Numbered from the stretch's first letter, positions 53,914 to 63,293 are shown. The stretch: DNA of 64,000 nt from Roseovarius bejariae (GCF_009669325.1 NZ_SZWE01000001.1:1617501-1681500); one strand, 5' to 3'. Numbers and translations are program-made. The notes: generated by a model from the letters alone, not told the origin.

Positions 53914-55125
53914 TCAGGCGCGAGCCGTCGCTTGCGGTGCCGCGGGCCGTCCGAAGTGGCGCCGATTGAGGTGCAGCATCAGCCAGATCATTGTGACCTG
54001 CGAGGCGATGGCGATGCCGGTCAGCCCCCAGTAGGCAACACCGAACTTGTCGATCACACCGGCCCCCACCAGCCCCTTGTTGATGAAGAAATGCATCATC
54101 ACGGCAAAGGCCACGCCGGGGCAGATCAGGGCATAGGACCCGGGCGAAGTTTTCTCACCCATCACGAACTCGGCCATGTACCCTTGGCGTTTCAGCACCA
54201 GCAGGCCAAGCAGCAGGAACAACACCTCGATGGTCAGCAGGCGGGCAAGGAACACCAGCGTTTCACCGGGCGTGCCGTGCGCGTCAAAGGCCACGTGCAG
54301 CCCGTGGTTCTGCCGCATGAAAAGGATGCCCAGCACGGTAACGATGGGGACGACGACCATCAGGGTCGGCGCGGCCTCTTTCGCGGTGCCGTGGTGGAGC
54401 ATCGAATTGAACCCGGTGATCGCGGCAACCAGCGTGTAGATGATCGCGGTGATCCCGAAGAAGGTGGACAGCACAAGGCTGATGCCCACGGTGACGGTAT
54501 TGGTGCTCATGGCCGCGGGCGCGGCAAGGCCCACGCCCACCATGGAAATCGCGAAGGCGGGCAGCAGTTGCGCGAAAGAGTTATGCGCGGTGACATCGAA
54601 AACGCCCCCCGCGGTCAGAACCCGGCCAAGGAAATGCCCGATCAGGCGGAAGGCCCAGATGCCAAGCGCGAAAAAGGCCAGAAGGGCCATGGGAAAGAGA
54701 TACTCAACGATCCCCCAAAGTCCCGGCACGAAGATCAGCCCGACGATGAAACCCACGTTGATCGTCATGGCCCCGGCCAGAGGCGCGGCCAGCAGGGTGG
54801 TTTCACCATTGGTTTGGCGCAAATCGCTATAGCCTTGGGTCTTCATGAAGCGGCGCAGCGCGGTGATGTTCCAGATCAGGGACTTGATGTTGAGGAACGC
54901 CATCACGGCAATGCCCGCCCATGCCACGACGATGGCCGCCTGCAACGCGGGGCTTCCGCCGCTGAAGGCGGCAAGAACGTCCTCGAACACCGGGACGGGG
55001 CGGCCCGGGTGCGGCACCCAGAACAGCAGGTACATGAAAAAGGTCACGACCAACCCCCCGGCCCCGAGCGAGGCAAGGAAGTAAAGCGGTGAATAACTGT
55101 CGGCGGGGCGTTGACCTGTAGCCAT
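53914..55125 (-). CDS. Polytopic membrane protein (about 10 helices), sulfide-type operators upstream
   Basis: 403 residues with about ten transmembrane helices, e.g. GAGGLVVTFFMYLLFWVP, MTINVGFIVGLIFVPGLWGI and GISLVLSTFFGITAIIYTLV. It resembles TehA/SLAC-like or TsoY-type membrane proteins only loosely; I cannot place it with certainty. AAAGGAG six bases before ATG 55125. Two tandem ATTC-N8-GAAT sites lie directly upstream, which in Rhodobacter and Agrobacterium bind SqrR/BigR persulfide repressors. Transport or sensing of a reduced sulfur compound is therefore inferred. Confidence 0.75.
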   Translation of the reverse strand: MATGQRPADSYSPLYFLASLGAGGLVVTFFMYLLFWVPHPGRPVPVFEDVLAAFSGGSPALQAAIVVAWAGIAVMAFLNIKSLIWNITALRRFMKTQGYSDLRQTNGETTLLAAPLAGAMTINVGFIVGLIFVPGLWGIVEYLFPMALLAFFALGIWAFRLIGHFLGRVLTAGGVFDVTAHNSFAQLLPAFAISMVGVGLAAPAAMSTNTVTVGISLVLSTFFGITAIIYTLVAAITGFNSMLHHGTAKEAAPTLMVVVPIVTVLGILFMRQNHGLHVAFDAHGTPGETLVFLARLLTIEVLFLLLGLLVLKRQGYMAEFVMGEKTSPGSYALICPGVAFAVMMHFFINKGLVGAGVIDKFGVAYWGLTGIAIASQVTMIWLMLHLNRRHFGRPAAPQATARA

Positions 55126-55141
55126 GGCAGGCTCCTTTCAC

Positions 55142-55180
55142 ATTCCGATTTGAGAATATATTACATTCTGAATTCGGAAT
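55142..55180. promoter_or_regulatory. Two tandem ATTC-N8-GAAT sites (SqrR/BigR-type operators)
   Basis: Site 1 is 55142-55157 and site 2 is 55165-55180; both match ATTC-N8-GAAT exactly, and the second is nearly fully palindromic (ACATTCTGAATTCGGAATGT). They lie 17-55 bp upstream of the 403-residue membrane protein's start codon. The link to sulfide/persulfide repressors rests on the known motif of that family. Confidence 0.65.
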
Positions 55181-55243
55181 GTGTATGAGGCGGAGTGTCG
55201 CTGTTCGGCCTGTGCGCCGGAGCTTGCCCTGCGCCCCGGCCGC

Positions 55244-56116
55244 TCACTCCGTCACGAACTCCTCGCGCCGGTAGCCTTGTACGTATAGCAGCGCCGTCAG
55301 ATCCCCGTGGTTCACCCGGACATCGCATTGCGCGGCGACACTGGGCTTGGCATGCAGCGCCACGCCCGTTCCCGCCCGGCCCAACATGCCAAGGTCATTG
55401 GCCCCATCGCCCACGGCGATGACATCGGACTCGGAAATACCAAGCCGCGCCGTGACCTCCTCCAGCGCGGCCACCTTGGCCTCGCGGCCAAGGATCGGGC
55501 GCGCAACATCGCCGGTCAGAGCGCCATCCTGAACCAACAGCGTATTGGCGCGGTTCTCGTGGAAGCCCAGATCGGCGGCCACCTTGGCGGTGAAGGCGGT
55601 GAACCCGCCCGAGACCAGAACGCAATGCCCCGACTGCGCGCGCATGGTGGCCAGAAGGGTCTTGCCACCGGGTATGTACGTGATCCGCTCGGCCAGAACC
55701 TGATCGATCACGCCCGCATCCAACCCTTTGAGCAGCGCGACACGTTCCAAAAGCGCGCCTTCGAAATCCAACTCGCCGTTCATCGCCCGTGCCGTGATCT
55801 CTTTCACATGCGCGCCGACGCCCGCCATATCGGCCAGTTCATCAATGCATTCCTGCTGGATCATGGTGCTGTCCATGTCGGCCAACAACATTCGCTTGCG
55901 TCGCCCTTCCTCGGGCTGGACCACCAGATCGACGCCCTGCCCCTGCAACTCGTCCCAAACCTTCCACAGGTTGCCGGGCGTTTCCTCTACGGCGAATTCA
56001 GCCGCCTCACCACGGGACAGCCAAAGCGCCTCGGCCCCACCCCATGCGTTACGCAGGTTTTCGACAAGAACGGTTTCAAGCCCGCCCGGCGGCGCGATCA
56101 AGGTGACAATATGCAT
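55244..56116 (-). CDS. serB: Phosphoserine phosphatase
   Basis: 290 residues, HAD enzyme for the last step of serine synthesis. DMDST nucleophile motif in LLADMDSTMIQQE, VSGGFTAF (second motif), AVGDGANDLGML (third) and the ACT-less N-terminal region MHIVTLIAPPGGLE. The start is at ATG 56116, just after which conservation begins. The serC-serA pair lies 2 kb away on the other strand. Confidence 0.95.
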   Translation of the reverse strand: MHIVTLIAPPGGLETVLVENLRNAWGGAEALWLSRGEAAEFAVEETPGNLWKVWDELQGQGVDLVVQPEEGRRKRMLLADMDSTMIQQECIDELADMAGVGAHVKEITARAMNGELDFEGALLERVALLKGLDAGVIDQVLAERITYIPGGKTLLATMRAQSGHCVLVSGGFTAFTAKVAADLGFHENRANTLLVQDGALTGDVARPILGREAKVAALEEVTARLGISESDVIAVGDGANDLGMLGRAGTGVALHAKPSVAAQCDVRVNHGDLTALLYVQGYRREEFVTE

Positions 56117-56200
56117 GAAGACCTCAGTGTTGCGATGCACTGGCGGCATAGCGCAGGTGTCACAAAGGTTCCAGTGGGCGGCACAAGCGCCGCGCTGGCA

Positions 56201-56980
56201 TCAAACGGTGGTGATCCTGAACTCCGTGCCCCAAGGGTCGACAAGGGTACCCGAGCCGAGCGCGCCCGATTCGGCCAAAAGCTCGACACTGGCCAACCCT
56301 GCGGCCCCGTCCGAGCGTGGGCCAGCCCCTTTTGACTGCCATTCGTTGGCGGCAAGATGGTGGTGATACCCGCCCGACCCGAACCAGCGCGCGGCAGGCA
56401 CCTCGAAGGTTTGGGTCATACCGATCTGGCCGCGAATGAACTCGGCCGCCTGTGCCACGTCACCGACACGCAAGTGGACATGCCCGATGACCGTATCCTC
56501 GGGCGCGCCATTCCAGCGGTCTGCATCGCGCCGAAGGGCCTGCAAATCCAAGGGCTTTGTGACCATTTCAATCCGGTCGCCATCACGGACCCACGTGTCA
56601 CGCGGCAGGTCGCGGTACACTTCGATCCCGTTGCCTTCAGGGTCATTGAGATAAAGCGCCTCGCTAACGCCGTGGTGCGATGCACCATCTAGCCGCCCTC
56701 CAAGATCGGAGAGGTTGCCAAGCCATGCGCCCAGCGCACCACGCGACGGCAAAAGAAAGGCGGTATGAAACAGCCCCGCTTCCGCCGGGGCCGGTTTCGC
56801 TGCGCGGTCCTGGCGCAGCTCGATCAAAACCCGGCCATTCGCCCCCAACAGGGCGGTTTCGCCATCGCGTTCGATCAGGCCAAGCCCGATCACTTTCTCA
56901 TAGTATTCGGTCATCTTGGCCAAGTCCCGAACGGTCAAAACGACCCGGCCGATTGAAATCGGTGCATCTGAAGTTGCCAT
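56201..56980 (-). CDS. Two-domain VOC/glyoxalase-family protein (CatE-like)
   Basis: 259 residues with two vicinal-oxygen-chelate modules: first SIGRVVLTVRDLAKMTEYYEK, ALYLNDPEGNGIEVYRD; second VIGHVHLRVGDVAQAAEFIR with GYHHHLAANEW. Metal ligands (His, Glu) are visible in both. It may be a ring-cleavage dioxygenase or glyoxalase; the substrate is unknown. AGGAGG seven bases before ATG 56980. Divergent from a LysR regulator, which likely controls it. Confidence 0.88.
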   Translation of the reverse strand: MATSDAPISIGRVVLTVRDLAKMTEYYEKVIGLGLIERDGETALLGANGRVLIELRQDRAAKPAPAEAGLFHTAFLLPSRGALGAWLGNLSDLGGRLDGASHHGVSEALYLNDPEGNGIEVYRDLPRDTWVRDGDRIEMVTKPLDLQALRRDADRWNGAPEDTVIGHVHLRVGDVAQAAEFIRGQIGMTQTFEVPAARWFGSGGYHHHLAANEWQSKGAGPRSDGAAGLASVELLAESGALGSGTLVDPWGTEFRITTV

Positions 56981-57042
56981 CTTGCGGCCTCCTGTCTGTG
57001 TGCTTGCAGGGTATTTAGCCATGGCCATTACACCATAAAATA

Positions 57043-57066
57043 GCGATATTCGTGAATGTATATCGC
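57043..57066. promoter_or_regulatory. Inverted repeat between VOC and LysR genes
   Basis: GCGATAT-N10-ATATCGC is a perfect 7-bp inverted repeat in the divergent interval, 18 bp before the LysR GTG. It fits an LysR-type operator, probably for auto-repression and activation of the VOC gene. Confidence 0.55.
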
Positions 57067-57084
57067 AATTTTGGAGATAATGAA

Positions 57085-57966
57085 GTGGACCGATTGGCAG
57101 GCATGCAAAGCTTCGTCGCTGTTGTCGAGACCGGCTCTTTCGTGTCGGCGGGGCGGCGGTTGGGTATATCGAACAAACTGGTCAGCAAACGGGTGGCGCA
57201 GCTGGAACAAGACATCGGTATGGCCCTGTTGCACCGTACGACGCGCTCACTGTCGTTGACCCATGAGGGCGTGCGATACCTTGAAGGCGCGCGCCGGGTT
57301 CTGGCCGAGTTGGAGCAACTGGAGAACGAATTCGACGCCGCCGACGGCCTGAAAGGCGTGATCCGGATCGCGGCACCGACCACCTACGGCGAAACCACGG
57401 TGGCCCGCGCCGCCCGCCGCTTTGCTGAGCAACACCCGAATGTCACGGTCGAACTGGCCTTGTCCGACCGCTACGAGGATTTGGCAAAAGGGGGCTTTGA
57501 CGTGGCCATCCGCATTGGCCACCTGAACGATTCCAGCCTGATCGTGCGAAAGCTGGGCGAAACCAGAATGAAGGTGGTCGCCGCCCCGGCCTATCTCAAG
57601 GCGCATGGAACGCCGAACCACCCTGCGGACCTTAGCGAGCATATCTGCATCCGTGACACCAACAGCCCCGATCCCAATCGATGGTCTTTCAGGATGGAGG
57701 GCCAGACCTTTCAGGTGCCGGTCTCTGGCCCGTTTCTTGCCAATAGCCCCTCTGCCTGCCTTGAGCCGACCCGGGCAGGCATGGGGATTTTCACCTGCCC
57801 CGACATTTTTCTGGCAGACGACCTAGGCACCGGCCGCTTGGTTGAACTTTTCCCAAACACCCACGTACATTCGCTTCCCATACAAAGCATCCACTTGCCA
57901 TCGGCCTTCAGGAAAACGCGGGTCAAAGCCTTCGTAGACGTCATGCAACGGGAAATGCGGGGTTAG
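57085..57966 (+). CDS. LysR-family transcriptional regulator
   Basis: 293 residues from GTG 57085. Winged helix: [25 protein letters not shown] and [20 protein letters not shown]; then the ligand-binding domain with [17 protein letters not shown] at 57073-57076 supports the GTG. It is divergent from the two-domain VOC gene and separated by a palindromic operator candidate. Confidence 0.92.
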   Translation: MDRLAGMQSFVAVVETGSFVSAGRRLGISNKLVSKRVAQLEQDIGMALLHRTTRSLSLTHEGVRYLEGARRVLAELEQLENEFDAADGLKGVIRIAAPTTYGETTVARAARRFAEQHPNVTVELALSDRYEDLAKGGFDVAIRIGHLNDSSLIVRKLGETRMKVVAAPAYLKAHGTPNHPADLSEHICIRDTNSPDPNRWSFRMEGQTFQVPVSGPFLANSPSACLEPTRAGMGIFTCPDIFLADDLGTGRLVELFPNTHVHSLPIQSIHLPSAFRKTRVKAFVDVMQREMRG

Positions 57967-58065
57967 CCGGCAACGCCGCAGGTTTCCGATCGTAGTCGCG
58001 CCGCGTCGCATTTGTCACTCAAACGCCGCGGACCGATCATTTTCCGGCTTGCGCAGAATCGAAAC

Positions 58066-58130
58066 CCCACCTATCCCCATCGGTGGGACACCCCTCCCCA
58101 ACGAGGGGCGCTTATCTGGAAGGGTAGCAG
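58066..58130 (+). ncRNA. serC leader RNA motif (candidate)
   Basis: Upstream of serC two stems lie close together: CCCACC/GGTGGG at 58066-58087 and CCCCT/AGGGG at 58091-58108, followed by GCGCTTATC and the ribosome site GGAAGGG. A serC RNA motif in this position is described for alphaproteobacteria as I recall; the match here is by position and shape only. Confidence 0.6.
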
Positions 58131-58132
58131 AA

Positions 58133-59287
58133 ATGGCTATTGAACAACCGGCAACGCGGCCGGGTAATCCGCGTTTTTCCTCTGGCCCCTGTGCCAAACC
58201 CCCCGCATTTTCGCTGGATAAACTAAGTGACGCGCCCTTGGGCCGCAGTCACCGTGCCGCCGTGGGCAAGGCCAAGCTGAAGGCCGCCATCGAAGGCACC
58301 CGCGAGGTGCTGGGCATCCCCGCCGATTACAAGGTGGGCATCGTTCCCGCCTCGGATACCGGCGCCATGGAAATGGCGATGTGGAACCTCCTGGGCGAGC
58401 GCAAGGTCGAGATGCTGGCTTGGGAAAGCTTTGGCGCGGGCTGGGTCACCGATGTCGTGAAACAGCTCAAGCTGGACGCCGAGGTCAAGGAAGCCCCCTA
58501 TGGCGAGATCGTGGACCTGAACGGCGTCGATACCGACAATGACGTGGTGTTTACATGGAACGGCACCACCAGCGGTGCCCGCGTCCCCAACGGTGACTGG
58601 ATCAAATCCGACCGCACGGGCCTGACCATTTGCGATGCCACCTCCGCCGCCTTTGCCCAACGCCTGCCGTGGGACAAGCTGGATGTGACCACCTTCAGCT
58701 GGCAGAAGGTTCTGGGCGGTGAGGCCGCGCATGGCATGATCATCCTCAGCCCCCGCGCCGTGAAACGCCTTGAAAATTACACCCCCGCATGGCCCCTGCC
58801 CAAGATCTTCCGCCTGACCAAGGGCGGTAAGCTCATCGACGGGATTTTCGAGGGTGCCACCATCAACACGCCCTCGATGCTGGCCGTGGAAGATTACCTT
58901 CTGGCGCTTGACTGGGCCCGCTCGGTCGGGGGGCTCGAAGGACTGCGCGAACGCGCCTATGCCAACCTTGCCGCCGTGCAAAGCTTCGTGGCCGAAAACG
59001 ATTGGCTGGCCTTCTTGGTCGACGATCCGGCGATCCGCTCGAACACCTCGGTGTGCCTGAAGTTCACCGATGACCGCATCACCGATGGCGCAGCCTTCGC
59101 CAAGGCCATCGTCAAGCGGCTGGATACCGAAGGCGTGGCCTATGACATCGGCGCTTATCGCGACGCCCCGGCGGGCCTGCGCATCTGGTGTGGTGGCACG
59201 GTCGAAGCCGCCGATGTCGCGGCCCTCATGCCTTGGATCAAGTGGGCCTTCGAGGCCGAGATCGAGGCGCTGACCGAAGCCGCCTGA
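58133..59287 (+). CDS. serC: Phosphoserine aminotransferase
   Basis: 384 residues, PLP enzyme converting 3-phosphohydroxypyruvate to phosphoserine. PLP lysine K192 in [27 protein letters not shown] and [13 protein letters not shown] at the N-terminus are typical of the long alphaproteobacterial form. GGAAGGG at about 58118-58124 sets ATG 58133. A double hairpin separates it from serA. Confidence 0.96.
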   Translation: MAIEQPATRPGNPRFSSGPCAKPPAFSLDKLSDAPLGRSHRAAVGKAKLKAAIEGTREVLGIPADYKVGIVPASDTGAMEMAMWNLLGERKVEMLAWESFGAGWVTDVVKQLKLDAEVKEAPYGEIVDLNGVDTDNDVVFTWNGTTSGARVPNGDWIKSDRTGLTICDATSAAFAQRLPWDKLDVTTFSWQKVLGGEAAHGMIILSPRAVKRLENYTPAWPLPKIFRLTKGGKLIDGIFEGATINTPSMLAVEDYLLALDWARSVGGLEGLRERAYANLAAVQSFVAENDWLAFLVDDPAIRSNTSVCLKFTDDRITDGAAFAKAIVKRLDTEGVAYDIGAYRDAPAGLRIWCGGTVEAADVAALMPWIKWAFEAEIEALTEAA

Positions 59288-59290
59288 TCC

Positions 59291-59336
59291 CGATTTCTTG
59301 AAAAGAAATCGGTCCGGACTTTTTTAAAAAGTCCGG
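59291..59336. repeat. Tandem double-hairpin element, copy 3 (serC-serA gap)
   Basis: Hairpin 59291-59311 (stem CGATTTCTT, loop GAA), 2-nt spacer, hairpin 59314-59336 (CCGGACTTTTTTAAAAAGTCCGG). It lies three bases after the serC stop and 35 bp before serA, so it could partly terminate or attenuate serA expression. Confidence 0.85.
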
Positions 59337-59370
59337 GCCATCCCCCAAAATTCTCAAAAGGACCAGAAAC

Positions 59371-60966
59371 ATGGCTCCCAAAGTACTCGTCTCCGACAAA
59401 CTCTCGGAAACCGCCGTTCAAATCTTCCGCGACCGTGGCATTGATGTGGATTTCATGCCCGACGTGGGCAAGGACAAGGAAAAGCTGGCCGAAATCATCG
59501 GCGATTATGACGGCCTTGCCATCCGTTCCGCCACCAAGGTCACGCCCAAGATTCTTGAGGCGGCCACCAACCTCAAGGTCGTGGGCCGCGCCGGCATCGG
59601 CACCGACAACGTCGATAAAGAGGCCGCGTCGAAAAAGGGTGTGATCGTCATGAACACCCCCTTCGGCAACATGATCACCACCGCCGAACATGCCATCGCC
59701 ATGATGTTCGCCGTCGCCCGCCAAATCCCCGAGGCCTCGGCCTCAACCCATGCGGGCAAATGGGAAAAATCCAAGTTCATGGGCACCGAACTGACCGGCA
59801 AGACCCTTGGCGTCATCGGCGCAGGCAATATCGGCGGCATCGTCTGTGATCGCGCCCGTGGCCTGAAGATGAAGGTTATCGCCTACGATCCCTTCCTGGG
59901 TCAGGAAAAGGCCGACAAGATGGGCGTGGAAAAGGTGGAGCTGGACGAGCTTTTGACACGTGCCGATTTCATCACCCTGCACGTGCCGCTGACCGACCAG
60001 ACGCGCAACATCCTGTCCAAGGAAAACCTTGAGAAAACCAAGAAGGGCGTGCGCGTCATCAACTGCGCGCGTGGCGGTCTGGTGGATGAGGCAGCGCTTG
60101 CCGAGTTGCTGAAATCCGGCCACGTCGCGGGCGCGGGTTTCGACGTCTTCGCCGAAGAACCGGCCACCGAAAACCCGCTGTTCAACCTGCCCAACGTGGT
60201 CTGCACCCCGCACCTTGGGGCCGCCACCACCGAGGCGCAGGAAAACGTGGCCCTGCAAGTGGCCGAACAGATGTCGGATTACCTGCTGACCGGGGCCGTG
60301 ACCAACGCGCTCAACATGCCGTCCGTGACCGCCGAAGAGGCCAAGGTCATGGGCCCGTGGATCGAGCTTTCGGATCACCTGGGCAATTTCATTGGCCAGA
60401 TGACCGATGAGCCGATCAAGGCCATCAACATCCTGTACGATGGTGTCGTCTCGGACATGAACCTTGAGGCGCTGACATGCTCGGCCGTGGCGGGCATCAT
60501 GAAATCGGTGAACCCCGAGGTGAACATGGTTTCCGCCCCCGTGGTCGCCAAGGAACGCGGCATCAAGATCTCGACCACCAAGCAGGATAAATCGGGTGCC
60601 TTCGAGGGCTATATCAAGCTGACCGTCGTGACGGATAAACGCGAACGCTCCATCGGGGGCACCGTGTTCTCGGATGGCAAGCCGCGCTTCATCCAGATCA
60701 AGGGCATCAACATCGACGCCGAGATCGGCGCGCATATGCTCTATACCACCAACAACGACGAACCGGGCATCATCGGCACCCTTGGTCAGACCATGGGCGA
60801 AAACGGTGTCAACATCGCCAACTTTACCCTTGGCCGTTCAGCCGCGGGCGGCGAGGCGATCGCGCTTCTTTATGTCGATGCACAGGTCTCGCCCGAGGTT
60901 CTCAAGAACCTCGAAGCCACCGGCAAGTTCCAACAGGTTCGCGCCTTGGAATTCGACGTGGCCTAA
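59371..60966 (+). CDS. serA: D-3-phosphoglycerate dehydrogenase
   Basis: 531 residues, first step of serine synthesis. Long-form SerA: catalytic fold start VLVSDKLSETAVQIF, VGRAGIGTDNVD, NAD loop GVIGAGNIGGIV, VINCARGGLVDEAAL, then an intervening domain and a C-terminal ACT domain (YTTNNDEPGIIGTLGQTMGE). Serine feedback through ACT is likely. A terminator follows the stop. Confidence 0.97.
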   Translation: MAPKVLVSDKLSETAVQIFRDRGIDVDFMPDVGKDKEKLAEIIGDYDGLAIRSATKVTPKILEAATNLKVVGRAGIGTDNVDKEAASKKGVIVMNTPFGNMITTAEHAIAMMFAVARQIPEASASTHAGKWEKSKFMGTELTGKTLGVIGAGNIGGIVCDRARGLKMKVIAYDPFLGQEKADKMGVEKVELDELLTRADFITLHVPLTDQTRNILSKENLEKTKKGVRVINCARGGLVDEAALAELLKSGHVAGAGFDVFAEEPATENPLFNLPNVVCTPHLGAATTEAQENVALQVAEQMSDYLLTGAVTNALNMPSVTAEEAKVMGPWIELSDHLGNFIGQMTDEPIKAINILYDGVVSDMNLEALTCSAVAGIMKSVNPEVNMVSAPVVAKERGIKISTTKQDKSGAFEGYIKLTVVTDKRERSIGGTVFSDGKPRFIQIKGINIDAEIGAHMLYTTNNDEPGIIGTLGQTMGENGVNIANFTLGRSAAGGEAIALLYVDAQVSPEVLKNLEATGKFQQVRALEFDVA

Positions 60967-60980
60967 GGCCTGCCTCTATC

Positions 60981-61012
60981 GGGGCGCTCACCGCAGCGCC
61001 CCGATTTCTTTT
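60981..61012 (+). terminator. serA terminator
   Basis: GGGGCGCT-N6-AGCGCCCC at 60981-61002 followed by GATTTCTTTT, overlapping the first hairpin of the next repeat by one base. Confidence 0.7.
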
Positions 61013-61046
61013 GAAGAAATCGATCCGAAGTCTTTTCAAGACTTCG
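61002..61046. repeat. Tandem double-hairpin element, copy 4
   Basis: Hairpin 61002-61022 (stem CGATTTCTT, loop TTG), spacer ATC, hairpin 61026-61046 (stem CGAAGTCTT, loop TTC). It immediately follows the serA terminator and ends 21 bp before the phosphatase start. Confidence 0.85.
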
Positions 61047-61067
61047 ATGCAGCGTCACACTTCCGCC

Positions 61068-61796
61068 ATGCAACCGATGTACGCGATCCCTGATATCCAC
61101 GGCCAAAAGGCCCTGCTTGATCATGCCCTTGCCTTGATCGACGCCGATGGCGGGCGTGATGCGCGGGTCGTCTTTCTTGGGGACTTCATCGACCGTGGCC
61201 CCGACAGCCGCGGTGTGATCGAAACGCTGCTTCAGGGCCAAGAAAACGGGCGCGACTGGATTTGCCTGCGCGGCAATCACGATACCTACCTGCCGCGCTT
61301 CTTCGATGCGGGCGAAGCCTATACCAGCAAGGGGCACCCGGACCTGCCGTGGTGGGCCGCACGGCTTGGGGGCGATTCCACGCTGGCCAGCTATGGCATT
61401 TTGATCGAGGGCAAGACCGATGCGCAGATCCTCGAAGAGACCCGCGCCAAGGTGCCACGCGCACACCGGGATTTTCTGGCGGCCTGCCCCCTCTGGCACC
61501 GCGAGCCGGGTCTGATCTTTGTCCATGCGGGCCTGCGCCCCGGCATCGCGCTCGAAGATCAGACCGACGAAGACCTGATGTGGATTCGCGAACCCTTCCT
61601 GTCGGACCCGCGCGATCATGGCGCCCTCGTGGTGCATGGCCACACCGCGCTTGACGCCCCCTGCCATCATGGCAATCGCGTGAACCTTGATGGCGGCGCG
61701 GGGTGGGGGCGTCCGCTGTCTCCGGCGGTGATCGAGGATGGCAAGGTTTGGCTGCTGGCCGAGACTGGCCGACAACGACTGAAGCCGGTCGATTGA
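61068..61796 (+). CDS. Calcineurin-like metallophosphatase, PrpA/ApaH type
   Basis: 242 residues. Motifs: YAIPDIHGQ (the usual Gly before D-I-H-G is Pro), FLGDFIDRGPDS, LRGNHDTYL, FVHAGLRPG and VVHGHTALD, as in serine/threonine protein phosphatases and diadenosine tetraphosphatases. ATG 61068 or 61077 is the likely start; upstream ATGs lie inside the repeat. Substrate undetermined. The third CGTACG repeat follows seven bases after the stop. Confidence 0.88.
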   Translation: MQPMYAIPDIHGQKALLDHALALIDADGGRDARVVFLGDFIDRGPDSRGVIETLLQGQENGRDWICLRGNHDTYLPRFFDAGEAYTSKGHPDLPWWAARLGGDSTLASYGILIEGKTDAQILEETRAKVPRAHRDFLAACPLWHREPGLIFVHAGLRPGIALEDQTDEDLMWIREPFLSDPRDHGALVVHGHTALDAPCHHGNRVNLDGGAGWGRPLSPAVIEDGKVWLLAETGRQRLKPVD

Positions 61797-61803
61797 CCCC
61801 GAC

Positions 61804-61885
61804 TTTCGTACGACTCGTACGACACGCGCGTCGCAGCCCCTGATTTTCGTACGAAACTCGCACCCTTTTCGTACGAGTCGTACGA
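61804..61885. repeat. Composite CGTACG repeat, copy 3 (A-B-A')
   Basis: A at 61804-61822 (TTTCGTACGACTCGTACGA), B core at 61844-61856 (TTTTCGTACGAAA, without the GC arms of the other copies), A' at 61866-61885 (TTTTCGTACGAGTCGTACGA). Confidence 0.85.
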
Positions 61886-61963
61886 CTGACGGGGCGTTTC
61901 GATTGCCATACCTCGGGGCTTGAGGATAGGCTTTCTCCAAACCTCAAAAACAGGGAATGATCC

Positions 61964-63139
61964 ATGACAGACATCGTCATCTTGGACGGCGCACGTACCG
62001 CCATCGGCACCTTTGGCGGAAGCCTCGCCAACACCCCGCCCAGCCAGTTGGGCGCCCATGTCACCAAGGCCGCAATGGAACGCTCGGGGATTGCGCCGGA
62101 CCAAGTCGGGACCGTGGTTTTCGGCCATGTCATCAATACCGAACCGCGAGATATGTATCTCTCGCGGATTTCCGCCATGGATGCCGGCATCCCGGATGTG
62201 GTGCCCGCGATGAACGTCAATCGTCTTTGCGGGTCTGGTGCGCAAGCCATTGTTTCCGCGACACAATCCCTGATGCTGGGGGATGCGGACTTCGCCGTTG
62301 CCGGCGGCGCCGAGTCGATGAGCCGCGCGCCCTTCATCATCCCCGATCAACGCTGGGGCGCGAAGATGGGCGATGTGAAAACCCTCGATATGATGCTCGG
62401 CGCCCTGAACTGCCCCTTTGGCACCGGCCATATGGGGGTCACTGCCGAGAACGTGGCAGGCGAACATGAGATCACCCGCGAAGACCAAGACGCCTTTGCC
62501 GCCGAAAGCCAGGCCCGCGCGGCCAAGGCCATAGAGGCGGGGTATTTCAAGGATCAGATCGCGCCCATCGACGTCCGCGTCAAACGCGACATGGTGCCCT
62601 TCGACACCGATGAACACCCCAAGCCGACAACCGTCGAAACCCTTGCCGGGTTGCGCCCCGCCTTCCAGAAGGACGGCAGCGTAACCGCCGGAAATGCAAG
62701 CGGAATCAACGATGGCGCGGCGGCCATGGTGCTGGCGCGGGCCGAGGCGGCCGAGGCGGCGGGCCTCAAACCCAAGGCGCGGATTCTGGGCTATGCCCAT
62801 GCCGGGGTTCGCCCCGAGGTCATGGGGATCGGCCCCATCCCCGCCGTGCGAAACCTACTTTCCAAAACCGGGCTTTCGGCAAGCGATTTCGACGTGATCG
62901 AATCCAACGAGGCCTTCGCCGCCCAAGCCCTCGCCGTAAACAAGGAGCTTGGCCTTGATCCCGCCCGGGTGAACCCCAACGGCGGCGCCATCGCCCTTGG
63001 TCATCCCGTGGGCGCCACGGGGGCGATCATCACACTCAAGGCACTCTATGAATTGGAACGCACGGGCGGCAAACGTGCCCTTGTGACCATGTGCATCGGC
63101 GGCGGTCAGGGCATCGCCCTTGCGATTGAGCGCATCTAA
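61964..63139 (+). CDS. Acetyl-CoA acetyltransferase (thiolase)
   Basis: 391 residues. Nucleophile C89 in NRLCGSGAQ, the His in GGAIALGHPVGATG and the second Cys in CIGGGQGIAL, plus NVNRL and NEAFAAQAL. It is a biosynthetic- or degradative-type thiolase; acetoacetyl-CoA or 3-ketoacyl-CoA is the substrate. No phaB or other partner is adjacent, so it stands alone. Confidence 0.93.
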   Translation: MTDIVILDGARTAIGTFGGSLANTPPSQLGAHVTKAAMERSGIAPDQVGTVVFGHVINTEPRDMYLSRISAMDAGIPDVVPAMNVNRLCGSGAQAIVSATQSLMLGDADFAVAGGAESMSRAPFIIPDQRWGAKMGDVKTLDMMLGALNCPFGTGHMGVTAENVAGEHEITREDQDAFAAESQARAAKAIEAGYFKDQIAPIDVRVKRDMVPFDTDEHPKPTTVETLAGLRPAFQKDGSVTAGNASGINDGAAAMVLARAEAAEAAGLKPKARILGYAHAGVRPEVMGIGPIPAVRNLLSKTGLSASDFDVIESNEAFAAQALAVNKELGLDPARVNPNGGAIALGHPVGATGAIITLKALYELERTGGKRALVTMCIGGGQGIALAIERI

Positions 63140-63164
63140 ATACTGAAAAAATTGAAAAGATGAG

Positions 63165-63190
63165 GCGGCCCCGGTGAATTCCGGGGCCGC
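63165..63190 (+). terminator. Thiolase terminator hairpin
   Basis: GCGGCCCCGG-TGAATT-CCGGGGCCGC, perfect 10-bp stem about 25 bp after the stop, followed by GTTATGTCTG (weak T-tail). Confidence 0.65.
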
Positions 63191-63293
63191 GTTATGTCTG
63201 GGCCGCAAACATGCATCGGATTTAAGCGGTTCTTCACCATAATGGCGGAAAGTCCATCCCGACGACCCAAGGCGGCACGGCGGAGGACAGGGC

